Assembly: GCA_010672825.2 (NCBI GenBank) | Contig: JAAHFU020000001.1 | Location: 744,001 to 808,000, forward strand | Reading direction: 5' to 3' | DNA length: 64,000 nucleotides | Source: Leptolyngbya sp. SIO1E4 | GTDB taxonomy: Bacteria > Cyanobacteriota > Cyanobacteriia > Phormidesmidales > Phormidesmidaceae | Shown: piece after piece, positions 55,679 through 64,000 of the stretch | Layout of the letters: the number at the start of each line of letters is the position of its first letter | Position numbering within the stretch: position 1 is the stretch's first letter | Program-made: the position numbers and the translations under genes | The notes under the pieces: generated by a model | What the model was told of the DNA's origin: nothing | What the model saw: the letters and a program-made list of their open reading frames with translations, nothing else | Databases searched by the model: none

Positions 55679-55987
55679 ATGGATTGGCGATTATTAGGGG
55701 TGAGTTTTGTCGCCGTTTTTTTATCTGAGCTGGGGGATAAAAGTCAGCTAGCGGCGATCGCCTTGGGGGGCACGTCAAAGCACCCCCGCGCAGTTTTTTT
55801 AGGCACGGCGAGTGCCTTGTTATTGGCAAGTTTGCTAGGGGCGCTGTTAGGGGAGGGCACGGCCCAAATTCTGCCCACTCGTTTGGTGAAAGCGGTCGCA
55901 GCCATTGGGTTTGCGATTCTGGCAGTCCGTTTGCTGTGGCCCACGAACCAAAGCTACGTATTTGGAGATGAGGCCAGCGATCGCTAA
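55679..55987 (+). CDS. half-size Gdt1/TMEM165 cation exchanger, second subunit
   Basis: A 102-residue partner with three helices and ELGDKSQLAAIALGGTSKHPRAVFLG, the second copy of the ion-binding motif. With the preceding gene it makes one full exchanger of six helices. In the cyanobacterial relative Mnx, loss makes cells manganese-sensitive. The 12-base gap and same strand fit an operon. Confidence 0.88.
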   Translation: MDWRLLGVSFVAVFLSELGDKSQLAAIALGGTSKHPRAVFLGTASALLLASLLGALLGEGTAQILPTRLVKAVAAIGFAILAVRLLWPTNQSYVFGDEASDR

Positions 55988-56075
55988 CTTGGCGTTTTCG
56001 AGCCCAGTCCAGCAATATGCCCGTTGACCGCAAGCCCTGTGAGAAGATGGCGGCGTGGTTCTGGAATTCCGCGGC

Positions 56076-58016
56076 ATGATTTGGATTGACTGGCTGATCG
56101 TTCTGGCATACCTGGCATTGACTTTGTGGCTAGGGCTTTATTTGTCTCGCAAAGCCTCAGGATCGCTGGTGGATTTTTTTGTGTCAGGGCGATCGCTTCC
56201 CTGGTGGCTTGCCGGAACCAGTATGGCTGCCACGACCTTTTCCATCGACACACCGCTCTACATTGCGGGGGTTGTCGGCAGCCGGGGTATCGCTGGCAAC
56301 TGGGAATGGTGGAGCTTCGGGATTGCCCATGTGGTGATGATTTATGTGTTTGCCCGTCTATGGCGGCGCTCAGAAATTGTGACCGATGCCGAACTCACGG
56401 AACTGCGCTACGGAGGGCGCATGGGGGCTATCCTGCGGGGCGTTAAAGCCTTTTTGTTCGCGGTGCCGATTAACTGTATTGGCATTGGCTACGCCATGTT
56501 AGCCATGGTGAAGGTGATTACCGCCCTGCAGCTCTGGGAGAGTTTGGGCTTTAGCCCAGGCGATGCAGGCAAATTATGGAGCGTCATTGGGGTTAGCCTC
56601 TTTGTGCTGGTCTATGCAGGCTTTTCAGGTCTGTGGGGGGTGGTTGCAACCGACTTTTTCCAATTCTTTTTGGCCCTGTTTGGGGCAATTGTGGTGGCCG
56701 TGGCTGCGATCGCCCACATCGGTGGGATGGCCACGCTGATCGACCAAATTAACACCCGACTTGGCCCCGATACCCTCTCTCTCTTACCCCTCCGTTCTGA
56801 GCCGGGGACGGGGATACGCTGGAGTGAGACCGCAGGCATTTCAGTACAGACTTTTTTGGCCTATGTTGGCTTACAGTGGTGGGCCTTTCGCCGCAGCGAT
56901 GGCGGCGGGGAATTTATTCAGCGGCTGGCAGCGTCTAAATCAGAGGCTGAAGCGGAGAAAGCAGCCTGGTTTTTCAACGTCTTGCATTATGTGATTCGAA
57001 CCTGGCCATGGGTTATCGTGGCTCTGGTGGCCCTGGTGGTTTACCCCACCTTAGAAGATCGGGAGTTGGGGTACCCCCTACTCATGCTCCAATTCTTACC
57101 CCCGGTGCTGTTAGGGCTAGTGGTGGCATCTCTGATTGCAGCCTTTATGAGCACCGTGTCGACGCTGATTAACTGGGGGGCGTCTTACCTGACCAATGAC
57201 CTTTATGCCCGGTTTATGCGTCCAGAGGCCAACCAGACCGAGCTGGTCTTAGCGGCGCGAGTCGCATCAGTGATGGTGACTGTGTTGGGGGCGACTGCAG
57301 CATTTTTCGCCAACGATGTGACCACGATTTTTCGCCTGGTGATCGCGATCGGAACGGGGCCAGGGCTCGTTTTGATTCTGCGGTGGTTCTGGTGGCGCAT
57401 CAATGCGGCAACGGAGTTAGCCGCGATGGTGGCCGGGTTTTTCATTGGCTTGCTAACGATGCCCATACCTGAAACGGCCAGTCCACAAAACCCAATGTGG
57501 AGGTTCCTGGATCTGATTCAAACGGGGCTCCCGATTTTGCAGGTCAGTGACTTTGGCCAGCGATTATTCGTCATTGCCAGCATCACAACGCTCATTTGGG
57601 TGACTGTGATGGTGTTCACTGCCCCTGAAAGCCCAGAAACCCTGGATCGCTTTTATCACAAAGTTCGTCCTAGCGGCCCCGGCTGGAATCCTCAGCGCAT
57701 CCGGGCAGAAGAGCGCCCGATTCGCTATGTGATTTGGAGCAACCAGGGGGTGCGGCTAAATTTGCATCAGCCGGGGATTGCCCCAGCGCAAAACATTATA
57801 TTGCAGCTACAGCAGGTCATTGCGGGGCTGGGTCTACTGTTTGGCAGCATGTTTGCCGTCGGCGGCTTTTTGCTGCTGCAGCCATGGGTAGGGTGGTTCG
57901 GCGTGATCGTTGCTGTGCTTGGGAGCATGTGGCTGCGACAGCTCCGTCGAGCACGAATAGAACCGATGCCCCGCCCAGGCTTGGATGATGCCAGCAATTG
58001 GAGCGATGGCAGTTAG
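56076..58016 (+). CDS. sodium:solute symporter (SSS family)
   Basis: A 646-residue membrane carrier of 13-14 predicted helices, beginning WIDWLIVLAYLALTLWLGLYLSRKASGSLVDFFVSGRSLPWW, the usual N-terminal SSS signature. GTSMAATTFSIDTPLYIAG is the sodium-binding first inverted helix, and LIAAFMSTVSTLINWGASYL the second-site helix with Ser and Thr ligands. The substrate (sugar, proline, nucleobase or other) is not predictable. I favour the ATG at 56076; GTG at 56055 is in frame. The soluble tail of about 80 residues ends in a charged region. Confidence 0.88.
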   Translation: MIWIDWLIVLAYLALTLWLGLYLSRKASGSLVDFFVSGRSLPWWLAGTSMAATTFSIDTPLYIAGVVGSRGIAGNWEWWSFGIAHVVMIYVFARLWRRSEIVTDAELTELRYGGRMGAILRGVKAFLFAVPINCIGIGYAMLAMVKVITALQLWESLGFSPGDAGKLWSVIGVSLFVLVYAGFSGLWGVVATDFFQFFLALFGAIVVAVAAIAHIGGMATLIDQINTRLGPDTLSLLPLRSEPGTGIRWSETAGISVQTFLAYVGLQWWAFRRSDGGGEFIQRLAASKSEAEAEKAAWFFNVLHYVIRTWPWVIVALVALVVYPTLEDRELGYPLLMLQFLPPVLLGLVVASLIAAFMSTVSTLINWGASYLTNDLYARFMRPEANQTELVLAARVASVMVTVLGATAAFFANDVTTIFRLVIAIGTGPGLVLILRWFWWRINAATELAAMVAGFFIGLLTMPIPETASPQNPMWRFLDLIQTGLPILQVSDFGQRLFVIASITTLIWVTVMVFTAPESPETLDRFYHKVRPSGPGWNPQRIRAEERPIRYVIWSNQGVRLNLHQPGIAPAQNIILQLQQVIAGLGLLFGSMFAVGGFLLLQPWVGWFGVIVAVLGSMWLRQLRRARIEPMPRPGLDDASNWSDGS

Positions 58017-58063
58017 GATGAATAAATACTGGAATTCTGTCCCTTCTCACCCCTGATACCCCC

Positions 58064-58294
58064 ATGGCGTTCTTTCGGTCTTACATTGCACCCTTGCTCA
58101 TTGTGCTAACGTTCCTCGTGGCCATGCTTGCGGTGAGTGCACGCATCTTCTTGCCCAGCGACATGATGGCCCCAGCACCAGTGGAGGATGCGGTGGGCTT
58201 AAGTGCTCCCCAAACCTCTCCCGCTGAGCCCGTGAGCAGTGAGGCCCCTGAGGTGTCCTGGTTTTTGCAAGGGCTCCCCGACCATATCAGCTAA
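58064..58294 (+). CDS. small single-helix protein, unknown
   Basis: A 76-residue ORF with one N-terminal helix (IAPLLIVLTFLVAMLAVSARIF) and a Pro/Ala/Glu-rich tail. No family recognised. It lies between the symporter and a GNAT gene in the same direction with gaps of 47 and 8 bases, so it is probably in one operon with them. Confidence 0.5.
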   Translation: MAFFRSYIAPLLIVLTFLVAMLAVSARIFLPSDMMAPAPVEDAVGLSAPQTSPAEPVSSEAPEVSWFLQGLPDHIS

Positions 58295-58302
58295 GAAAGG
58301 AT

Positions 58303-58764
58303 ATGGGGTTTTCGGTACCTGGCTATTGCTTGCGTCAAGGGTCAGGGCTTGATCGATCGCTGCTGGTCAATTTTCTCAGCAAAACCTACGAAGAACTCGC
58401 GGGTACCCAATCGTTTACCCATTTAGCAGACACGGTAGACAGACATTTGTCCCCCGAGACGCCCCTTTGGTGGGTCGAGGCCGCGCCCCCCGATTCAGGG
58501 CCAGTTGCCTGTTTATGGCTGGGCAATGCCGTCGATCAGCAGCAGGGCGATCGCCATGGCTACATTTTGGTGCTCTATGTCTTACCTGAACACCGTCGTC
58601 GTGGCATTGCAACGGCCTTGCTAAAAACCGCGCAAGCTTGGGCTCAGGCCCGGGGGGATCGTCAAATTGGATTGCAGGTGTTTGCCGATAACGCTGCTGC
58701 CCTAGCCCTCTATCGCAAGCTAGGGTACCAACCCCAGGCGTTCTGGTTGACGAAACCGCTGTAA
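58303..58764 (+). CDS. GNAT-family N-acetyltransferase
   Basis: A 153-residue acetyltransferase. The acetyl-CoA loop is VLYVLPEHRRRGIATALLKTAQAWA, and the end block is LQVFADNAAALALYRKLGYQP, both standard for this fold. It follows the small helix protein by 8 bases. Substrate unknown. Confidence 0.85.
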   Translation: MGFSVPGYCLRQGSGLDRSLLVNFLSKTYEELAGTQSFTHLADTVDRHLSPETPLWWVEAAPPDSGPVACLWLGNAVDQQQGDRHGYILVLYVLPEHRRRGIATALLKTAQAWAQARGDRQIGLQVFADNAAALALYRKLGYQPQAFWLTKPL

Positions 58765-58787
58765 TCTTTGAGATCGCAGATCGCCCA

Positions 58788-59279
58788 TTACCGATAATTG
58801 ATAAACTGCAGCGCGACCGGCCAGTCTTCAGACTTTATTAACTGAATGGCGGCCTGCAGGTCATCCTTCGATTTTGCAGACACCCGCACGCTATCTCCCT
58901 GAATCGATGCCTGCACCTTCTTCAGATTGTCACGCATCAGCTTTGTGAGCTGCTTCCCCAGGTCTTTATCAACCCCTTTTTTCAGGGTGACATCTTGGCG
59001 CACCCGACTACCACTGGCAGAAGTAACCGTGCCAAAGTCAAAGATCTTGAGGGATAGATTCCGCTTGGCGGCTTTCGTTTGCAGAATGGTTTTCACCGTC
59101 TGCAGGGTAAAGTCGCCATCTGTTTCAATGGTGATCTCATTTTCGCCTAACTCTAGGGTCGTTTTCGTATTCTTTAAGTCATAGCGAGTGTTCAGTTCCC
59201 GACGCGCTTGATCAATCGCGTTCACCAGCTCTTGGCGATCAAAATCACTCACAATGTCAAATGAGTAGGTAGAAGCCAT
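58788..59279 (-). CDS. yajQ: YajQ-family nucleotide-binding protein
   Basis: A 163-residue protein with two ferredoxin-like folds. SYSFD-like [36 protein letters not shown] and the C-terminal [28 protein letters not shown] are typical. Members bind cyclic di-GMP in Xanthomonas and associate with ribosomes or phage proteins in others. The large diguanylate cyclase at 1522 would supply such a ligand, but no direct link is shown. Confidence 0.92.
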   Translation of the reverse strand: MASTYSFDIVSDFDRQELVNAIDQARRELNTRYDLKNTKTTLELGENEITIETDGDFTLQTVKTILQTKAAKRNLSLKIFDFGTVTSASGSRVRQDVTLKKGVDKDLGKQLTKLMRDNLKKVQASIQGDSVRVSAKSKDDLQAAIQLIKSEDWPVALQFINYR

Positions 59280-59389
59280 GGCTTATCCATATTCAATTCA
59301 TCATCAACAGGCATTCAGGACAGAGCCCATAGATAAAGGCCCCTATCCTAACAAAGCAAACAATCGGGACACCGTCCTGGCAGGCCCAT

Positions 59390-59812
59390 TCACATGACGG
59401 CAGAGCGGCAGCTCATAATAAACAGCGTAAACGTTCCTAACCCACCAATGCCAAACATCAAGGAACGCAGAGCAGGGATATCAAGAATGTAAAAAATGCT
59501 GTACAAAAAGCGAGCGGTTAGGTGAGCGATCGCAGCCACCAAAGCCCAAACGGAGGTTTGCCCAGTGACATACGCCATCAGAACGGCTGGGGCAAACAGA
59601 ATAAACGCTTCGAATGCGTTTTGATGGGCCCAAGTCGCTCGCTGGGCGTAGGGCGGCAATTTGTCGAACATAGCCCGTGGGGCTGAGCAATCGTACCCCA
59701 GCTGGAATCGCGCAGCGCCGACCGCCAGAAAGGGAACATAAATCAGTACTGCTCCAGCTACCAGGCAATACAGTAGCGAGGCAGGCATGGGCAACCGAGT
59801 CAAACTATCCAT
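59390..59812 (-). CDS. MAPEG family membrane protein
   Basis: A 140-residue four-helix membrane protein of the eicosanoid/glutathione-metabolism superfamily. RATWAHQNAFEAFILFAPAVLMA contains the conserved Arg/His/Asn/Glu, and LTARFLYSIFYILDIPALRSLMF the second block. Bacterial members may have glutathione transferase activity. I prefer the ATG at 59812 after AGAGG; a start at 59842 would overlap the upstream gene by 8 bases. Confidence 0.87.
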   Translation of the reverse strand: MDSLTRLPMPASLLYCLVAGAVLIYVPFLAVGAARFQLGYDCSAPRAMFDKLPPYAQRATWAHQNAFEAFILFAPAVLMAYVTGQTSVWALVAAIAHLTARFLYSIFYILDIPALRSLMFGIGGLGTFTLFIMSCRSAVM

Positions 59813-59834
59813 AGACGACCTCTCGCGATCGCGC

Positions 59835-60350
59835 TTAATCAAAATAAAAGAGCGTTACAATTTTGCGCTGCTCTTCGGCATCCTGGCAGGTGCGCAAAAG
59901 CGTATGACTATCGTGGAAGGCAAAGCAAATGAGCTGCTGACACCGAGAAATGATCTCTTGGTTACAGATAGCGCTCGCTTCTGCCAACGACAAGCTGTCA
60001 TTGACTGAATTTTCGACCAAATGCATCACTTGCTCAAGCTGTTCCCTCGATTCCCGTGGCTGTCGAGAGAGGCTTTGCGGCAAAATTACGGTCAACAAAT
60101 TAGGATCCGCATTCAAAGCGCCCCGAATCGCAGCTAGGTTTGCCCCCGTGGCCCCGGATGTTAACACCCGATTACCCGCCATCACTAAGGCATACGTCAT
60201 GAGTTCAATGAGCTGCTGATGGGTAATAGGCACATGCCGTGACCCCAAAATCGCAATGCGCTTAGAGCCTGCCTGCTGAATAGCAGCCAGCTCTTGCAAA
60301 AATACGTCAACCTTGGAAGTTTCCAAGGGGGCATCAATAGATTGGCTCAA
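59835..60350 (-). CDS. DprA-like SLOG-domain protein (annotated DNA recombination-mediator A)
   Basis: A 171-residue protein with a Rossmann-like fold, IAILGSRHVPITHQQLIELMTYALVMAGNRVLTSGATGANLAAI. It resembles the nucleotide-binding core of DprA/Smf, but lacks the SAM and winged-helix parts of full-size DprA. Cyanobacterial genomes often carry this short form. A role in DNA uptake or in nucleotide signalling is not settled. It lies downstream of the phosphotransacetylase-like and ebsA genes on the same strand. Confidence 0.75.
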   Translation of the reverse strand: MSQSIDAPLETSKVDVFLQELAAIQQAGSKRIAILGSRHVPITHQQLIELMTYALVMAGNRVLTSGATGANLAAIRGALNADPNLLTVILPQSLSRQPRESREQLEQVMHLVENSVNDSLSLAEASAICNQEIISRCQQLICFAFHDSHTLLRTCQDAEEQRKIVTLFYFD

Positions 60351-60404
60351 CGGAGATACACGGATCGATGAACGCGCCCATTGTATCAGCCCATGAAGCA
60401 GAAT

Positions 60405-61505
60405 TTAGCTGCGAGGTGAGATCGCAGGCATTTCTAACCCCAGAAGGGAAACCAAACGCTCTATTTCAATCTTCTTTGCCAGCACTTCCTTAATGAGCGG
60501 CACCTTATCGGGATTGTTGAGTGGGATGTGCCCAAACAGGTTATCAATGCGTTCAACGGTGGTCAGGGTATCGGTTTCTACTGCCAGAATCGGAACTTCT
60601 TTATCTTGAGCTAAGGCAATCACATCCTCAATAGGGGCCATTTGCCCTGTCAAGACCAGACAATGGGTGGACGTTTCCAGGGCAGCAATCTGCAAATCTC
60701 GGCGATCGCCTCCCGTCACAATAGCTTGGTGCGACCCTTGACCAAAAAAGCGCAACGCCGCATTCACGTTCATAGCGCCAATTTTCAGGCTTTCTACGAC
60801 AAGATCGAGATGGTCATCGCAACATAGCACCTCTGCATCAAGGTGTCTGACAAGTTCTGAAACCCTCATGCCTCTTAGGAATGGCAGCTGCGGTAAGGTC
60901 GCAAAGACTGGAATCCCTCGCTTTTCTAGATACGGGACAATAGTCTGTGTGACCAGGCTTTGCTCAGCCGCCTCTACCTCATTGATAATGACCCCCAACA
61001 AAGCGTCTCCGAGGCGTTTTTGCGCAGACACGAGTTGGTCAATCATGTCGCAAGTATTAAACCGCATCACCAAGAGCACCGACGCATCTAAGGCGGTCGT
61101 AATCTCAGGGAGCGAAAGATTAAGCAGCGCGCCAGCTTCAAGGGTCGATGGCCCTTCTAGCAGCACAATGTCCCCTGTTTCATTGCCCCAATAGTGCTCT
61201 AGGGCATCTCTCACATCGTTGAAGGAGTCCTGCTCTAGGTGCTCAATCAAGGCACGGTTGTTGAGAGACAGAAGCGTCGGAGGCTGCTGTTCTGGCGAGA
61301 GCGAGAGGATGTGGGGAATAAAGCTCAGGTCGGTATCCAAATGCTCTGCCGGGTATCCACAGGCCTCAACAGATGCGAGAGGCTTGCCCCACCCCACACG
61401 AAACCCTAATGCTTGCAGTTGGATGCCAACCGCGATCGCCGCTGTGGATTTGCCACTGTGCGCTTCCGTAGAGCCGATTAGCAAATGCTTGGCTGATTTG
61501 GGCAC
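60405..61505 (-). CDS. phosphotransacetylase-family protein with BioD-like and DRTGG domains
   Basis: A 366-residue protein. The N-terminal P-loop LLIGSTEAHSGKSTAAIAVGIQLQALGFRVGWGKP belongs to the dethiobiotin-synthetase-like domain at the front of long phosphotransacetylases, and residues about 215-330 form a DRTGG domain (GSHQAIVTGGDRRDLQIAAL, LALAQDKEVPILAVETDTLTTVERI). The catalytic acetyl/phosphate-transfer domain is absent, so it is a regulatory or cofactor-binding module. It lies between ebsA and the DprA-like gene. Confidence 0.8.
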   Translation of the reverse strand: MPKSAKHLLIGSTEAHSGKSTAAIAVGIQLQALGFRVGWGKPLASVEACGYPAEHLDTDLSFIPHILSLSPEQQPPTLLSLNNRALIEHLEQDSFNDVRDALEHYWGNETGDIVLLEGPSTLEAGALLNLSLPEITTALDASVLLVMRFNTCDMIDQLVSAQKRLGDALLGVIINEVEAAEQSLVTQTIVPYLEKRGIPVFATLPQLPFLRGMRVSELVRHLDAEVLCCDDHLDLVVESLKIGAMNVNAALRFFGQGSHQAIVTGGDRRDLQIAALETSTHCLVLTGQMAPIEDVIALAQDKEVPILAVETDTLTTVERIDNLFGHIPLNNPDKVPLIKEVLAKKIEIERLVSLLGLEMPAISPRS

Positions 61506-61592
61506 TCCTTTTGCTCCTCAACAATGCGTTACAACATGGATTGCCCTTTCCATTCTGCCATTCCCGCTTAGGGCATTCACCCTCAGGACGAA

Positions 61593-61973
61593 TTAATTGT
61601 CCAAGCGTAAAAGTTTGCGATAAAACCCTTTCGAGAAATCGGCAGGATGCTTGTGCCGTAGGGCAACAACGATATCGAACAGAAAGTCTACGAATTCAAA
61701 GGTAGCCATTGTAATTTCGTAACTTAAGTCCGCATCGTTATCAAACTGTAAGCGGCAACGCGTCAGATCGGCTGGCAGGGTCGATACATTCCAGGTAGCA
61801 ATAAAGGGAATACTCTCGCCGCCTTCAATTGTGCGTTCGCCCTCTAAATTGCCACGTTTGTAAAGGCCAATCGCATAGGGCAGAGCATTACGCTTGGTGC
61901 CTTGGTAGTAAGGCAGATAAACCCCGATATCTGGTTTGCTGACGGGTTTGATCTCATCAAAAGTCAGTGACAT
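61593..61973 (-). CDS. ebsA: EbsA-like protein of the type IV pilus/biofilm system
   Basis: A 126-residue protein. DIGVYLPYYQGTKRNALPYAIGLYKRGNLEGERTIEGGESIPFIATWNV is the pattern I know from cyanobacterial EbsA, first found as essential for biofilm self-suppression in Synechococcus elongatus, where it joins the type IV pilus assembly complex for pilus formation, secretion and DNA uptake. No signal peptide; probably cytoplasmic face. No pil genes are adjacent here. Confidence 0.75.
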   Translation of the reverse strand: MSLTFDEIKPVSKPDIGVYLPYYQGTKRNALPYAIGLYKRGNLEGERTIEGGESIPFIATWNVSTLPADLTRCRLQFDNDADLSYEITMATFEFVDFLFDIVVALRHKHPADFSKGFYRKLLRLDN

Positions 61974-62398
61974 AGCGCTAACGGAAATCTTGTGAATTAC
62001 CGAATGAACGGTTGGCTCGCCTGCATCTAGCCGCAGGCAGGGGTCTCTTAGGGCATCCCCCAGACATTGTCAACCGCCCTTAGTGATACCACAAGGATGC
62101 GGTCTAAATGCACTCGGCCCCAATTTCGGCTCCCTGGAACCGCTAGGATGATTAAAAAGCAAATATTAAATTTGCATGAGGCTGTGACCCCTCAATTCCA
62201 AGACTATCGTTGTTAATTCTGGCGAGCAGAGAACGTGATCCTCTTGATCTGTTGAGTAGTAAACCCTCATAAATCATGGCATTCAGCCATTCCCTTTTGA
62301 GAATACCCATGCGGACTAAAGAGCCATCATAGCTTTCAAGTTGAAACGATGGCCTGCGATCGCAAACCTTAAGTATTGAGAAGCGAGATAACAAAACC
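61974..62398. other. 425-bp intergenic region
   Basis: Divergent promoter zone between ebsA and mgdA. A minus-strand frame at 62152-62418 overlaps the mgdA start and has no homology I recognise. A small inverted repeat GCAAAT-ATTAA-ATTTGC lies at 62159-62175. Confidence 0.5.
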
Positions 62399-63787
62399 AT
62401 GACCAATGGGGCAAACACTGAAGCGATTGAGCTAGGGCTCCTGGAAGCAGAACTGTTCGAGAGCGATGAGCGACGACGGCTGAAAGCGGCGATCGCCTTG
62501 ACGCTGGTTTGGAGTTGTACCGCCGTGCTCCATCTTCTGACCTGGGGGCAGTGGGTCGTCTATGGGCTCACACTCCTGACAGGGGCTCATCTCTTTCGCC
62601 TGCTCTTAGCACCTGTTGATGCGCTGCCAGCCCCTTTACCGAGTTGGTGTGAAGGAGACAATCCAGACACAGGGGAGCCCGAGGGTTCAGGATGGCCCTA
62701 TGTTTCTATTTTGGTGGCGGCTAAAAATGAGCGGGCGGTGATTAAGCGGCTAGTGGCAGATCTGACTGCCCTTGATTACCCGCCCCATCGGTATGATGTC
62801 TGGCTGATCGATGACAACAGCACTGATGGCACGGCGGAATTGCTGGATGCTGTAGCCGCGCAGTTTCCTAACGTACAGATCGTTCGCCGGGACCACACCG
62901 CAACCGGGGGCAAGTCTGGTGCCCTAAACCAGGTATGGCGAAAGACGAAGGGGAGTTTGCTGGTTGTCTTTGATGCCGATGCTCAACTCTCTCCCGATTG
63001 CCTGCGACGGGTTGTACCGATGTTTGACCAGCCCTCTGTAGGGGCCGTCCAAATGCGCAAAGCGATCGCCAATGGTAACCATAATTTCTGGACCCGGAGC
63101 CAGGTGGCTGAGATGGCCTTTGATGCCTACTGCCAACTTAAACGGACAACCAGAGCTGGGATTGGTGAACTGCGAGGCAATGGCCAGTTTGTCCGGCGAT
63201 CGGCGCTAGAACAGTGCGGTGGATGGAATGAGGAGACCATCACCGACGATCTGGATCTTACCTTTAGGCTACACCTCACTGGATGGGACATTCCCCTGGT
63301 CATGTTCCCAGCTGTGTGGGAAGACGGGGTCGTTCAGCCAGTCGCGCTCTGGCATCAGCGTAACCGCTGGGCAGAAGGGGGCTATCAACGCTATCTAGAC
63401 TACTGGCGGTGGCTGACACCCACGCGCCTGGGATGGGGGAAAGCCTTTGACCTGTTTGTGTTTTGGCTAATACAGTACGCGTTGCCTACCGCTGCGCTGC
63501 CTGATTTTGCCTTAGCCGTAGCCCGTAACCGTTTACCGGTCATGCTGCCTTTGTCTAGCTTGGTGGTGCTCTTTTCAACCCTGGGCATGGCGAGGGGGCT
63601 GCGGCAAACGCGGAAAGCGTCTATCTTCAGCATTTTTGTGCAAACCTTGCGGGGCATGGTCTACATGATGCACTGGATCCTAGTGGTGGGTACGGTCACG
63701 CTGCGGATGGCGATTCGCCCTAAGCGACTGAAGTGGGTCAAAACCCAGCACGGGGAGTTAGACGAGCAGTCGGTCAGTTCGTTCTAA
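62399..63787 (+). CDS. mgdA: monoglucosyldiacylglycerol synthase (GT2)
   Basis: A 462-residue membrane glucosyltransferase that makes glucosyl-diacylglycerol from UDP-glucose and diacylglycerol, the first step of galactolipid (MGDG, DGDG) synthesis for thylakoids in cyanobacteria. Two helices (about 29-49 and 52-72) precede a GT2 domain with DDNSTDGT, DADAQ (DxD), GELRGNGQFVRRSALEQCGGW, TDDLDLTFRL and QRNRWAEGGYQRYLDYWRW. C-terminal helices follow. The pattern closely matches Synechocystis Sll1377. The ATG at 62399 gives the expected N-terminus. Confidence 0.9.
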   Translation: MTNGANTEAIELGLLEAELFESDERRRLKAAIALTLVWSCTAVLHLLTWGQWVVYGLTLLTGAHLFRLLLAPVDALPAPLPSWCEGDNPDTGEPEGSGWPYVSILVAAKNERAVIKRLVADLTALDYPPHRYDVWLIDDNSTDGTAELLDAVAAQFPNVQIVRRDHTATGGKSGALNQVWRKTKGSLLVVFDADAQLSPDCLRRVVPMFDQPSVGAVQMRKAIANGNHNFWTRSQVAEMAFDAYCQLKRTTRAGIGELRGNGQFVRRSALEQCGGWNEETITDDLDLTFRLHLTGWDIPLVMFPAVWEDGVVQPVALWHQRNRWAEGGYQRYLDYWRWLTPTRLGWGKAFDLFVFWLIQYALPTAALPDFALAVARNRLPVMLPLSSLVVLFSTLGMARGLRQTRKASIFSIFVQTLRGMVYMMHWILVVGTVTLRMAIRPKRLKWVKTQHGELDEQSVSSF

Positions 63788-63874
63788 AGGCAGTGGTGAC
63801 GGTTTACCGGTGGATCAAGGCATCCCAGCGCCAAACCTTTGCCCCTGTCTTCACCAGCCGGTTCTGCACTTACA

Positions 63875-63966
63875 GCGGTATGCAGGCTAATCAAGCACAC
63901 CCTAGACCCCAAACCCTAGACCCTGTCTTGACCCAGATGTACTGGACTCAACTGAACAAGGCTATA
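63875..63966 (+). repeat. dispersed 93-bp repeat, copy G
   Basis: GCGGTATGCAGGC ... CCCTAGACCCCAAACCCTAG ... GAACAAGGCTATA. It matches copies A and D base for base over almost the whole length. It lies 87 bases past mgdA. Confidence 0.92.
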
Positions 63967-64000
63967 TCTGCCCTTAAAAATCAAAGGGGTCACGACCATC

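Noticed and set aside
62152-62418. 88-residue minus-strand frame before mgdA
   Set aside because: It overlaps the mgdA start, has no ribosome-binding site or homology, and looks like chance.

Overview
The window is cyanobacterial chromosome. It carries psbY (photosystem II), psb30/ycf12, a one-helix high-light-inducible protein, allophycocyanin-type phycobiliproteins, a CP43-like chlorophyll antenna, homogentisate phytyltransferase and the cyanobacterial monoglucosyldiacylglycerol synthase. The palindrome GCGATCGC (HIP1) is scattered through genes and gaps. Gene content and repeat load fit a Leptolyngbya/Nodosilinea-like filamentous lineage, but the sequence alone does not fix the genus. No rRNA, tRNA, CRISPR array or intact transposase was seen.

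Layout. 1-13.5 kb: start of an EamA exporter, an alpha/beta hydrolase, a large membrane diguanylate cyclase, dusA, a tiny hli gene, gamma-glutamyltransferase, ilvD, a pentapeptide-repeat protein overlapping a DUF1400 hydrolase, and a LOG-like protein. 13.5-31 kb: mostly single-gene units (ABC exporter, rdgB, psbY, gamma carbonic anhydrase, a VOC protein overlapping an eCIS-type AAA+ ATPase, GST, DUF928 protein, glutamine amidotransferase, beta-hydroxyacid dehydrogenase, OsmC, FAD amine oxidase, nei). 31-36 kb: a cytoplasmic solute-binding-like protein with a GNAT, then fabD-plsC, a DUF2288 protein and hpt.

36-39.4 kb is the most distinctive part. An AT-rich leader of about 650 bp precedes three same-strand genes: a divergent allophycocyanin alpha-type subunit (apcD4-like), an allophycocyanin beta subunit (apcB3-like) and a CP43/IsiA-type antenna (isiX-like). 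This is the gene order of the cassette linked to low-light acclimation, which makes far-red-absorbing helical allophycocyanin. Here the antenna carries an extra C-terminal region of about 190 residues containing a tandem duplication of a 59-residue unit, which I do not recognise.

39.4-64 kb: miaA, gyrB, a HEAT-repeat membrane protein, a LuxR regulator opposite an unknown GNAT-like gene, a CDGSH protein, a pirin/LysR pair, a decayed patch (frameshifted SHOCT-type gene, Uma2 remnant fused to a membrane protein), dps, a GT9 glycosyltransferase, ispD, psb30, split Gdt1-type Mn/Ca exchangers, a sodium/solute symporter, yajQ, MAPEG, a DprA-like/phosphotransacetylase-like/ebsA row, and mgdA.

Across the window a dispersed repeat of about 93 bp occurs at least seven times between genes. 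It has a telomere-like CCCTAGACCCCAAACCCTAG core and short TATAGC-type inverted ends. A second repeat family with inverted arms sits at 21.8-22.2 kb and again near 31.1 kb.
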